Source of the DNA: Zarea fungicola
Lineage: Eukaryota; Ascomycota; Sordariomycetes; Hypocreales; Cordycipitaceae
Length of the DNA stretch: 64,000 nucleotides
Direction of reading: 5' to 3'
Assembly (NCBI GenBank): GCA_900169235.1
Contig: FWCC01000140.1
Span: forward strand, 62,001-126,000
Within the stretch, counting starts at the first letter, position 1; each line of letters opens with the position of its first letter. Positions 53,632 to 64,000 of the stretch are shown here, in pieces. A program made the translations under genes and the position numbers. The notes beneath the pieces were generated by a model that saw only the letters and a list, made by a program, of their open reading frames with translations, made no database searches and was not told the DNA's origin.

Positions 53632-56600
53632 TCGCATTGCATGCATCAAATCGTCGCCAACGGTTCCCTCTTTATCTTTCTACGCGCAAGTTTCAAGTTG
53701 AGGCTAGTACCTCCATCATCATACGGCTCGCAGCGACTGTGACATTGCCCTTTTTCGATTTTCCGGTTTCATTTCTCCGGATTCTCAGTTCAAACAAAAT
53801 CATTGCATGGCGTTTTTTTTCTTTTTGGGACTAGACTTTTCCTTTGCAGTCTTATACTGCCTTGGCTACATACATTAAACATAGACATGTGATCAAAGTA
53901 CATAGAAGGGTGCCATACAATGTTGGTTAGCACCGCCAACTGATCCGCAATACATATTCTACACAGCCGCAATCATTTTTCCCACCTTGACTTTGATGGC
54001 CAGTGGGCTTGGTGAACTGTACAGGACCCCGATCTCCACACGCGGAGAATGTTGCAAGGGGTACGGATCTCTCATCATCGTGCCCAGCCTTAAACCTTGG
54101 ACCCTCTTTCTAGCCGCCTACGCGACGCCTTATGAGCGGGTTGATTCGCTCTGGCCAAAGCGTATGCTGGGGTTCGATGAATAAATTCCCGCATCTTTAA
54201 CAGCTCTACAAAAGTGGTGTCTACTTTTTTTTTTTATTACTCCTTTGTTCTCTCCATTCTTCAAGCTTGGGCCTCCAGCGATCATCAGAAACGGTGGGTT
54301 TTCGAGGCTGAAGCTGGCACTCAAGGTGAGCATAAAGCGCCGGTGCTGAGGTGAGATGAGAATCGTCTCAGTAGGTAGGGGACCCTTTTTTTAATGAATC
54401 TATATGCAAAACCTCCGGCATAACCATGACCACGATCCTAATACGTGATGGCTATTATAAGGCCAGCTACACGGTCGCGGCGGAAGTGGCGGAGAAGGGT
54501 CAATTACGAGGACGAGCGAGCGCCGCATATTGTGGCTTGATGAGGTGAGGAGCTTGAGGGTGGGCTTGTTCGTCTCTAGACCACGAAAAAAACAGGTTAG
54601 CAAGGTTGTGGTTGGGTGGTTGGAGAGCATGGGCTTTTGTGAGAATGTTGATATGGTCAACATGGTGATTTTACGAAAATATGATAGTGTCGGTGAAGCT
54701 GACATGGCGGCGCCTCTTTTATCCCGCCACGTGTTTGATTTAATTACGGCAACGTTAAAACTGATGATTGATGCAGGGTGTTATGCAGCTGATTGATGGC
54801 TGTTATGCACCTTGTCAGATCCCATCAGTAGCGCTGATGAGGCTGGTGAGGGGAATGTGTTGAAACCCATTTCAACTAGGCTTGGGCTGTCCCATGACCG
54901 CCGGAATAGTGAATGGCCGCTTTTGTTTTTAACGGCAGTTGCTTCTCTTTGTTTTTATCGTTCTGTTCGTATACCATGCGACCGTGATAAGCTTCTCGCA
55001 ATCCATGCCCAGTATCTGCCGAAGCTAACCTATACCATTCATACCATTTTGCTGGACGCTACGAATTTGAATGAAACCTCATGTATGACTCATAGTTGAG
55101 TGGTGAGGGTGTTAATATCAATGTACACAGTCTTGAGAGTTATACAGTTTTAAATTTGTTCTTTTAGAGTGTAAAATTCGCGCTGCCGACGAAAAATGAA
55201 GTCTTGACTCAACCAATACCTCCACAAGCCCAAACAATGCAAAACATTCAGTCCAAGAATAGCTGGTCCTCATACTGGCGAGAGAAACGCAAGTTATTAC
55301 CCAACTCGAAGAAGAAAAATGCCCAAACCCATTGCCAACAAACTGCACATGAGGGTAGCGAGAGGAGTTCATTCGAGCTGCAAGACCTACTCAAGGACTC
55401 ATCCACCCTGATCCAGATCCAGGGCCAACATTTCAAAGCGGGGTTTCAATTTGATACGTTTTTGACGACCAACTTATAATGGACACTCTCTCTTTGCAAT
55501 GCCTTGTTTCGGTGATCCTGAATGGCCAACGGCGAGATCTGTCACAAGCCTCAACATCTAGCGTACCAGATTCTCGATGAGCTGGCGGCTAACGCTGCCA
55601 ACTACATGTCGCTCGCAGTGTATACTTGTGCTATTTTGGCATGAAGAACTTGGCAGGAATAATGCCTTGAATGTTTGAGCCACTTTTCAGTCCCCGTCTG
55701 CCAACCGTCGCTAACACTCTCGTAGCCTTGTTGCTTCCTGGACTAGGACACCAAGCATATTGATGGAGAGAACACTGTCGCACTAGCTCTTTGATCATTC
55801 GCATTAGCTAGTGAAACGGATAACAGAATTTGTTTTGGATGTGGAAATATCCGCGACGGCGCATTCGTGCTCTGTGCGTTCCTTCCCAGAATAGGGACTG
55901 CAAGGAAAAGTATATTAGGATGGCAGCCAGATACTCTTACGCTGGCAAGGCATACTGTCTACGAATCAAGAAAGAGGTTTCACATTTCTCAGCATTGCAT
56001 TTAAATTGTTTCTCCTAAACAGCTGGATGTCTTCGTTGCATGATTTCAGTGATTTGAACCGACACTCGCGGGACGAGCTCTAGCATGTGCAAGTTTGTTC
56101 GCTGTACTTTGGAGCTGGTCGTGGCTTTATTACACTGTTTGGTAATTTCAAAATGGTGAAATCAGCTTGGGGATAAGTTGAAAGAGACATCAAATTTATG
56201 CAGCACTTTCGTCTATGCCTTGAGCTGCGGGAGACACATTCTTCTTAGAGCATACACAGGTATGCACATTTGCCATTTGGTATTTTAATGCCAAGCTAAT
56301 TAAAAGTCCCAGGTCATTTCATCAATGCAAAATGTAAGCGTATAGGTGGGCAGAAATGAAAATGAAGATACTTTTTGTATTCAGGTACCCGAAATTGTTG
56401 CATCACTGCGGTGGGCCCGACATCCATCACCACCATACCAGCCGCTTCAAACTAAAGGTTCCACCGTTGGAATGATTTCTCGCAATTGTTCCCGAAACTC
56501 GCCAAGTTTTCTATTTTTCATCATTCACGTCATTATTGATAATAGGGTGCGTCCATCGTGTCCGCGGGTTTTCACTCCATTGCCTCCGTGCCGAGGCTCA

Positions 56601-56831
56601 TCAACGGCGCTAGAGCCGTCCGGTGGCGCCCGAGACGCAACGACTCAACCGAGAGCATCGTAAAGTTAATAAACCCTTGCCTTCCTCTCTCCGCGTTTTG
56701 CATTGAACTAAGCATTCAACGTTGGCGCTAACTATTGTGCCATCCTTGCAGGAACGCTTACATATCCGCCCCATTCATAGCCAAGTATAATTGTCTTTCC
56801 TGGGTAGTCTCAGGAGCAAGCTGGCCCAAAT
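53632..56831. other. 3.2-kb intergenic region
   Basis: No convincing gene. A short open stretch at 55204-55479 lacks motifs. The right end leads into the acyl-CoA oxidase promoter. Confidence 0.5.
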
Positions 56832-59175
56832 ATGTCGTTCCCGGACAACCTCAAGCCCAAGGAGCCCAGTGGCCCGGCGCTCCTGGAAATGGAACGCAAA
56901 CAGTCAAACGTGGCTGTTGCTGAGCTCGGCAAGCACATTTTCTCAGGTACCGACTTTCTCGAACGCCAGGCGCGCGTGCTCGCCATTGTCGAAAAGGAGC
57001 CCCTCTTTGACAAGTCGCGCCAGATGCAGCTCTCCCGCGTCGACCGCGTGAAGCTCGCCCTCGCCCGCGGCAAGCTCATGCGCCGCCTTCAGGACAAGCA
57101 CAACTGGAGCCGGGATGACTATCAGATGGCGTCGTATCTGATTGACGAGCAGAGCCCATTTCGCCTGTCCCTGGGCATGTTTCGCACCACCGTCGAGGAG
57201 CAGGCCAGCGACGAGCAAAAGGCGTTTTGGATCCCGCGATTGGACTCGTGGGAAGTGGTGGGTGCGTATGCGCAGACAGAACTTGGACATGGAAGCAATG
57301 TCCGCGGTCTGGAGCTCGAGGCATTTTGGGACCCGGTGACCAAGGAATTTGTCATTCATAGCCCGACACTGACGGCCTCGAAATGGTGGAATGGATCGCT
57401 GGGAAGGACAGCAAACCATGCCATTCTGATGGCACAGCTTCTGGTCCCGAACCCGAAGCGTAGAGGAGAATATATTTCGCATGGCCCACAGGCATTCATT
57501 GCACAAGTCAGAGATATGAAGACCCATCTTCCACTCCAAGGTGTAGTCATTGGTGACATTGGCGTCAAAGCCGGCTTCACCTCCATGGACAATGGCTACA
57601 TGCTCTTTAACAACCTCAGGTAAGAAACTGCCTCCGCGACTCGCAATTTTGTACTAATAAGTACACTGTCTTGCAGAATACCACATTCAGCATTGCTGTC
57701 TCGATTTGTTCAGCTGGACCCCGAAACGGGCGCCTTCACCAAGTCCAAAAACGCAGCACTAGCGTACGGAACCATGACGGCCACCAGAACGCTCATTGTG
57801 GAGGAAGCCGGCTGGCTTCTAGCTCGCGCCGTCACCATTGCCATCCGCTACACCGCTGTTCGTCAGCAATTCAGAGACAAAGACTCGCGAGACCCGGGCG
57901 GCGCCGAGCTCGCCGTCCTAGACTACCCCACGGTACAGATCAGGCTGCTGCCTCTGCTCGCCGCCTGCTTCGCGCTGCAGTACACGGGCAAGGTGATGCG
58001 TGACGACCACTCCAAGACGCGCCACGAGATTGACCAGGGCAACCTCGACGGACTGGCCGCCATGCATAGCGCCTCGTCGGGGCTCAAGAGCCTGAGCACG
58101 GACATGACGACAAACGGCATCGAGACGTGCCGCAGGGCCATGGGCGGTCACGGATACGGGGGCGGCAGCGGGCTCGTCGGCCTGCAGAGCGACTACATGG
58201 CGAAGCCGATTCTGGAGGGTGACAATTGGATGATTACGCAGCAGACGGCGTCGTATCTCATCAAGAAAATGACCACGGCGGTGCAAACGCAGGGAAAACC
58301 ACCGACGGATGAGACGGACGCGCAGCTCAAGTCGTTTCTCAACGAGAGAGATGGGAATAAGAGGTTTGATATTTTTAACAACGACTCGGATATTCGCGCT
58401 TGCTTCCGGCGGAGAGCGGCGGCTTTGGTACGTTGTTACTTGCGATTCCATTATCTGCCATCTCATGACTAACTATTTGGCCAAGACCCATGAGGCATAC
58501 AATGCGAGAGTTGTGGAGAGGAGGCGCTTCAATGATCTCTTGATTCAGTTGCACAAGCTTAGCCACGGTAGGTGGACAATTGCTACTAACTGAGACGCGA
58601 TAGTCTAGTTACTAACGTGATTGATTTAATCAGCTCATTCGCAATCCATCATGGTATCGTCATTTTTCACGTCACTTAGCTCGTCGCGGGACCTTCCATC
58701 GGCGACAAAGGACGTCATCTTTGATCTCTATCGCCTTTTCGCATTCACTGCTATTCTCGCAGATGGCTATGATTGTGAGTATTCCTCTGTCGATAAAATG
58801 ACCTGTAATTTCTAACCTCAAAAAAGTCCTTCGCTGCGGTGCTGCATCTGTCCAAGATCTCGACGAGCTTCCCGCCAGGATACAAGACCTGCTCACCCGT
58901 ATCCGTCCCCATGCTGTCAAACTCGTTGACGCGTGGATGATTCCAGACTATCTACTCGATAGGTGAGTTTAGTCCTTTTGCTCAATGATTCCGTCCGGCC
59001 ATGCTAATTCGTTCAAAGCGCACTGGGCCGATCCGATGGACATGTATACGAAGACCTCTTCAACCGTGCTCACAGGTTGAATCCTCTGAATGATGTCGTC
59101 TTCAACATTGACTACCAAGACGATGAGATTGTAAAGGGTAGTGGCAAGCGGACGCCGTTGTCACCAAAGCTGTAG
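56832..59175 (+). CDS. acyl-CoA oxidase
   Basis: Six exons: 56832-57619, 57677-58427, 58486-58567, 58634-58774, 58827-58962, 59019-59175; 684 aa, normal for the family. All joins keep frame. The N-terminal alpha domain (MSFPDNLKPKEPSGPALLEMERK...) precedes the FAD-contact region GAYAQTELGHGSNVRGLE. KWWNGSLGRTANHAILMAQL, DIGVKAGFTSMDNGYMLFNN and the signature AMGGHGYGGGSGL (about residue 418) follow, with LEGDNWMITQQTA after it. These match the FAD-dependent peroxisomal enzyme that oxidises acyl-CoA to trans-2-enoyl-CoA with release of H2O2, the first step of beta-oxidation. The C-terminus is SPKL: a PTS1-like tripeptide (PKL) with Pro at -3 rather than Ser/Ala/Cys. The gene ends 139 bp from the convergent neighbour. 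Confidence 0.92.
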
Positions 59176-59314
59176 TACACCTCTGCAGCGATGCTCCGGC
59201 TGGTTTTTGTTGCTCATAGTGTCACGCGGATTGGAGCCATCTTGTACGATTAAAATACAAAAAGAAAGAAGAGGCCAACCATGCTATTATTATCTATTCT
59301 AGCATAGTGGAAAC

Positions 59315-60704
59315 TCAGTCCACCATCTCCAGTTGTGTATGTCCAGGAGGCCTGTATATGTCACGCAACGATTGCACAGCCGGTAGGAGTGTGAATAGAT
59401 TGTCCACCTCATCACTCACACGACCCACGTATCCCGATACACCCTTCTCATGTATATCAGACTTCTCGTTCAGCATCTCACTCTGAAATAGAGTTCTTTT
59501 GAGTATTTCGGTCTGCAGGGGGTTATCAGCCTGCAGAAACCTACTCAGCCTGCTTTGAAAGTCTTCCACGGCAGTATTGGCGCTCTGGAAAATGATGAGA
59601 AGTTGCTCTACTCAGAAAATCAGTACGAGTTTGGTTCTTTCTTGTCTGCTTACGATATGGTACTGTACCAATTTCCAAGAGAATGATGATGAAGGAGTTG
59701 TGAAATGCACTGCATTGGCCGTCGTCGGCATCCGTGGAATAATCTGGGTATTCGGCGAGCATCTTGGTCAAGTCGTAGGAGCCGTGAAAGAGACCTCTCC
59801 CCCACATTTTGAGTCGGTCATAAAGTCTGGCAATTTCTGCACTCGCCAGGACCCGACTGATAATAAAGAGCCCTTCTGTTGCCAGGTCGTACATGGGTTT
59901 TAGCAGCGCTGCACGCCCACCATCCGTCACAACTGGTTTGAGCACCAGTGCAAGTCCATCATCAGACGTCGGCTTCAAGCTCGTCAGGCTCCATACAGGG
60001 TCGGGCGGTAGAGGCTGGACTGTTGTGAATGGTGTTTTTTGCTGGTTTTTTAATAAATGCATTTCCTCTGCGCTCTCCGACGGTTCGTTTACCTCTGGCA
60101 TGTTTATTAAGGTTGTGTTGCTTCGATGCTGGACGCTTGTTTCGAATGCTTTGAGTCGCCCTTCCAGCAGCGTGGTCTGGCTTCTTGACAAAGCGCGTGA
60201 TTCCTCCATCATTTCCAACATCGACTTGAGCGTCTCTGAGTCGCGTTGCTCTATGCAAAAGTTTATCGCATCATTTAGTTGCACACATGTGTGCAGCTGA
60301 AGTAAAACATTTTTCTTCACTGCAGTCCATTTAACTCCGTTGCGAAAAAAGCTCCTCCTCCTAGCCTCTATCTGTGTTAATCCGAATTGGTGTGAGGCCT
60401 CGGACGGGTTGTGACATTGTGACAGGGCTTCTTGAGCTCTGGCGAGTCTTTCGTTCACATCTTTCATCATCAATAGCAGTCGTTGATATTGCTCCGTATC
60501 ACCCCCAGCACCACTGTTGATGCTGTACGAGGCATTCAAGCGTTGGATCAAATGAATCGCGCGACAATATTCCGCATTCACCAGTGAGGATGCTTGCAGG
60601 ATTTCTTCATGCGTGCGACTTGAGAAGCTTGGTCTGAATAGAGAAGCTGTGAAAAGGGCAACATTCGTAGCTGCCCCTACTAGAGCGACCGGATCCATCG
60701 TCAT
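59315..60704 (-). CDS. helical protein with hydrophobic N-terminus, partner of the HeLo-like gene
   Basis: Exons 59669-60704 and 59315-59607, with a 61-nt intron (donor GTACAG, acceptor GAGTAG), give 442 aa. The join yields FIIILLEIEQLLIIFQSANTA. I chose the ATG at 60704 (MTMDPVALVG) because its N-terminus, MDPVALVGAATNVALFTASLF, resembles the membrane-seeking N-terminal helices of fungal STAND and HeLo-type proteins. An upstream in-frame ATG at 60980 would add 92 basic residues without motif. The middle is mostly helical and rich in Leu/Gln/Glu (RLLLMMKDVNERLARAQEAL). A further segment, RAALLKPMYDLATEGLFIIS, is amphipathic. No named domain is certain. It is transcribed divergently from the gene at 61193, 488 bp away. 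Confidence 0.6.
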
Positions 60705-61192
60705 GATAATGGAAGCTTCGGCCGCTTTCAAGTTTCGTGGTTTGAAAACTTCGTGAAGTCTCGAGCGGCGTGCGAAATCAGTCGCTGATAATGAGATGGT
60801 CGATTTAACATAGGAATGTAGCTTCCTCTCTTTACAAAAACCGCTTCTCATGCCCGTAGCCAACGACTGCTTGCGTAGTGCTCTCAGCCTCACTCTCAGA
60901 TGGCGCCTCACGATCGCCACCGAATCACGTGCGCCGCATTCAGCTTGAACTTCAGCTTGGCGCATTCGTAGCTGATTCATTGGTTGGGAAGTGAAATGAA
61001 AGAAACAAATAATAGTGTGAGCAGCTGAGACGATAAAGCTGGCTCAAATCGACCTCGGCCAAGCCAACTGCTCACGACAGTATACATCTCCCTTTACACA
61101 CCTATCCTATTTTTAACAAAAGGAGACTCTTGCACCAATCCTCGATGCTTGTTGTCGCGGAGCTAAAAGAGGTTGGTTAGTAACTTGTTTCA
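60705..61192. promoter_or_regulatory. shared divergent promoter region
   Basis: 488 bp between the two start codons of the divergent pair. Part of it (60705-60980) is an open frame continuing upstream of the left gene's chosen start, so the true promoter may be as short as 212 bp. Co-regulation of the pair is inferred from the layout. Confidence 0.5.
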
Positions 61193-63900
61193 ATGAGGGA
61201 ACCAGTGGGCAGTAACTTGGCGGCTATCGCTGGCCTGGAACCTGCATACGCTCCAGTTCGCAGAATGTGGAGCGAATGCAATGCAGTTTACGAATCCAGC
61301 GCCGTTTTTAACAAATTCGAGAGTGCAATATATGTCCAAAAAAGCCAATTTGCGTTCAGTGTGAACAAGTACTACCATCATATCAATGTTGATACGCCAG
61401 AGAGCCGATGGGTCGACGAAGTGTTGCAGCGAAGAATACGGACACAAGTCAAAGATATAGTAACAATCTTTAAGGGTTGTTGTAATATTGCTAAAAACTA
61501 TCTCCCTCAAGGTGAGTACAGACGACAATGTGTGGCCCTCACTCCACCACTCTTCTGCACCTTTCATAATCGTTTTGCTTTCTGTGCGACAGGCAGACCA
61601 GGGCCGTCATCCATTGGTCATAGAACGTCAGACACTCACATCATTGACACACATTTACACAGCCGCAGCTGCAATTTCTAGTACTCCATTACGGTCTTCA
61701 AACAGCCAAGCAGCTGCGAGTGGTATGATAATTCCTCACAAATACACCGAGGCAGACTTCTAATGGTATTCAAACTACTAAATCACGGCGTATTCATTGC
61801 ACAGTGAAGGAGGTGGCTCCAGCTCCAGCCCCAACACCGGCACCAGCTCCAACACCGACACCAGCTCCAACACCGGCACCAGCTCTGACACCAAACAGTG
61901 TTCAAACTGGCGAAAACAACACCAGCACAGTAAGGGGGCTGAAAAGGAGTATTCGTCAAATTCGAGACTTTGTCCGCCAAAAGAACCTACGAAGGGAGAG
62001 ACAGAACGGGTCTATATCAAGGCCAGTTGCAACGACTTCGAACAAAATTTCGCAAGGCCAGAACCCGGATGCTGGTATACTAAATACTAATCCTCTGCCA
62101 TCCGTGAACCTCGCACAACAAGAACGCAATCAAAGGCTCGAAAGAGCTCGCCAGTTACAACAACAACAACAACCTCCAGGAACCAAATATGTGGTCGTAT
62201 TTACAGGACCTCATCAGGCTCGGATGAAGAGTCTGCTAGAGAACCTTTCAGGGAAAAACAATGAGCTCACACAGCTACTTGAGCTCCCTGATTTGAGTTT
62301 TGAGAATCCACTTCTCCATATTCGGAACGGGGCAGACCGACCAACCCTTTGGCAGGATAATGAACTAGTCCGCGACGATTTGTTTCGCCTTCACGAAACA
62401 CTTACTGATGCCAAGTTGATGCTTGAAGACTCTCCTTTGAAGCTTGCAATTCAACTACAAGCAAAGGATTCCAGTGTGCTCAACTGGGTCAAGGTCAATG
62501 GATTAGACGGCCAACTCATAAAAAGGCTGCGCCCCAACTTCTTCCGCCTGCTGGGGCTGCCGCCGTCTGAGGCAAAGCCAAAACTTCTCATCGCTGGCAC
62601 AATATCCTCACCGCGCTCTGGCCAGAGACCGGAGAATGCCACGACTCAAGATAAACTGGCGGCCATAATTGAACAGAGCGGTGGCAACTCAGTCGGCGCG
62701 AAGTATAACGACATTGGGGATCTCGCTTTCGACAGTGAACGAGCATTTAATATCCGACATATTACAGATATAGATGGATCTAATTGGGAGGCTGATGAAA
62801 GCTTGGATCGTCTGATTGGAAAGAATTGGGAAGAATTCTCCTACGTGGCACGCATCAAGCTGGCCGCTCAAATTGCCCTTGCCTACATCCAGTTCGCATC
62901 GGCGAATGACGGATTCATGGTGCGCGAAGCAAAGAGCTATCGTTTCTTTCGCAGCTCTTCCGAGAATCAAGACTGGACCCAAGCCTGGCTCGATAATGGA
63001 TTTGGGTTACCAATACCACAGCCTGAAAACGGAGCTCAGCGCTCTCCAAGCGAAGTGGAGGCCAGTCGTGTAAATGCAGCAAAGGAACTTGGCAGATTAC
63101 TCTATCAGCTCACTAGCGGCCGCACGCTGGATGGCAGCGAATATTCGGCTCAGGATACGGTTTGCATTCAGTCTCTACGTCACGTCTCGGATAAATGTGG
63201 CGGCTACGTCAGTTGCATTGTGAAGGCATGCTTCTCCACCGTTAGGAGATCAGGACAGCAGGACCCATCCTACGTGATTATTGAAGAGGTCGCATACGCT
63301 TTGGAGCGGCTTGCCACGGAGTTGAATAAAGAGACGGAAAGAGAGCAACGCCGTACGGCGGATATTGTTGGCGGTGAACCAGGCTTGACGGCCGAAGACT
63401 TGGCTCCCCAGCCTTCAAGTAATGAAGAAGTTCTGCGACAAGATTTACAGGTGGAGGGTGCCTCTGCGGTATCAGTCCCCGCAACATCAGCGCCAGTTCA
63501 GACAACAGAAGAACTCACGGTCGATCATAACCTATCACCTCAGCAGCAGGAGTCGGCTCATCGGTCCAATGTCGATGCGCAGACCGAAGCAGTAGATCAG
63601 ACCCTGTTATGCCACCAGGGCGAGACCAACTCGGGATACCAATTAGAACATGGCCCGAGCCCGGGCGCTTCAGTTGGAGCAAATTTAATGCCAGGGCATT
63701 CGAGAGAACAACCAAGGACTGTTCCTCAGTCAGCTGCGGGATTCCCACTCCAAACCCGCGCGAATGGCGCAGTACCATCATTTCCAGAAGCTCCAGACCA
63801 CGCACCCGAGTCGTCATCAGTGCCAGCATTTCCAAAAGCTCCAGACCACACGCTGGAGTCGTCATCAGAGGAAATCTACGAAGATAGACTAGCCAATTAA
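61193..63900 (+). CDS. HeLo-like protein with Ala/Pro linker and kinase-like region (candidate cell-death/incompatibility factor)
   Basis: Three exons: 61193-61511, 61597-61722, 61805-63900; 846 aa. Intron 1 ends in a GGCAG acceptor; the CAG four bases earlier would break the frame. Residues 1-110 begin MREPVGSNLAAIAGLEPAY and include RTQVKDIVTIFKGCCNIAKNYL. This recalls the HeLo domain of HET-S, which has a similar EP-G start and a helix ending in K-Y. An Ala/Pro/Thr repeat follows (about 153-175), then Gln-rich helix. VVVFTGPHQARMKSLLENLSG (about 277) starts a globular part. At about 493-658, YVARIKLAAQIALAYIQFAS, AAKELGRLLYQLTSGRTLDG and CIVKACFSTVRR resemble the lower lobe of DUF7580-type kinase-like domains; no catalytic HRD or DFG is evident. 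Two copies of a 16-residue motif sit near the C-terminus. The domain calls are by eye. Confidence 0.62.
61815..61890 (+). repeat. Ala/Pro-coding minisatellite (CCAGCTCCAACACCG-type units)
   Basis: Overlapping units of about 12-18 bp encode alternating Pro-Ala and Pro-Thr at the start of exon 3. It forms a flexible linker after the HeLo-like part and is likely to vary in length. Confidence 0.8.
63772..63867 (+). repeat. duplicated 48-bp in-frame unit at the C-terminus
   Basis: Copy 1 (63772-63819) and copy 2 (63820-63867) encode VPSFPEAPDHAPESSS and VPAFPKAPDHTLESSS. Eleven of 16 residues are identical. It is a clean tandem duplication close to the stop codon at 63898-63900. Confidence 0.9.
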
Positions 63901-64000
63901 TCGTAATCAAGCCTGGACGCTGGCTAAGCTAATTTCCGCCAGGGGATTTGCGAGGGTCGAAATATTCTCTGGCGTATTCTCCTGCCAAGTGCATGATTGT

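Noticed and set aside
60705..60980. Upstream start (60980) for the left gene of the divergent pair
   Set aside because: It would add 92 basic residues without motif ahead of a typical MDPVALVG N-terminus. It was not fully excluded.
61512..61681. Read-through of the HeLo-like first exon to a stop at 61681
   Set aside because: It ignores a GTGAGT donor. The spliced frame continues through exons 2 and 3 with all phases agreeing.

Overview
The window is nuclear DNA of a filamentous ascomycete, most likely a Sordariomycete of the Hypocreales type. The evidence is short introns (mostly 60-110 nt, GTRNGT donors, CTAAC/CTAAT-like branch sites, YAG acceptors), two Zn2Cys6 regulators with fungal-specific C-terminal regions, an Nst1 orthologue, a peroxisomal-type acyl-CoA oxidase, a fungal AAA ATPase and a HeLo-like protein. 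No rRNA, tRNA, CRISPR array, virus or intact transposon was seen. Genes lie on both strands without operons. Exon joins were worked out by hand from splice signals and reading frame.

Layout. 1-1157: 3' part of an atypical kinesin. 1864-3727: proline-rich protein of unknown function, three exons. 4661-5369 (-): PUA-domain ribosome factor Tma20. 5725-6034 (-) and 6746-7030 (-): an I78-type protease inhibitor and a small secreted Cys-rich protein with a pacifastin-like motif. 9071-9943: secreted Cys-rich ectodomain with one membrane segment. 10932-14756 (-): Nst1. 18299-19333: Rho2-type GTPase with a 6-nt microexon. 20042-20659 (-): mitochondrial ribosomal protein mL40. 20685-22606 (-): AT-hook protein, ending only 25 nt before the mL40 start codon. 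22607-26292: no convincing gene. 26293-27066 (-): alpha/beta hydrolase.

28406-30523: Zn2Cys6 factor. 31613-33655 (-): RRM protein with a decayed repeat array. 35640-37430: second Zn2Cys6 factor. 38832-39404 (-): possible GNAT-like orphan. 41198-43711: AAA ATPase. 43966-45864 (-): MFS transporter with four exons. 45865-52715: nearly 7 kb without a convincing gene. 52716-53631: sulfotransferase-like protein with a C-terminal membrane tail. 56832-59175: acyl-CoA oxidase with six exons.

59315-60704 (-) and 61193-63900 (+) form a divergent pair sharing a 488-bp promoter. The right-hand gene has a HeLo (HET-S)-like N-terminus, an Ala/Pro linker, a kinase-like region that seems catalytically dead, and a duplicated C-terminal 16-residue motif. 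The left-hand gene encodes a helical protein with a hydrophobic N-terminus. By analogy with fungal allorecognition and cell-death loci, this pair is the best candidate in the window for a new system. That reading is inference from sequence pattern only.
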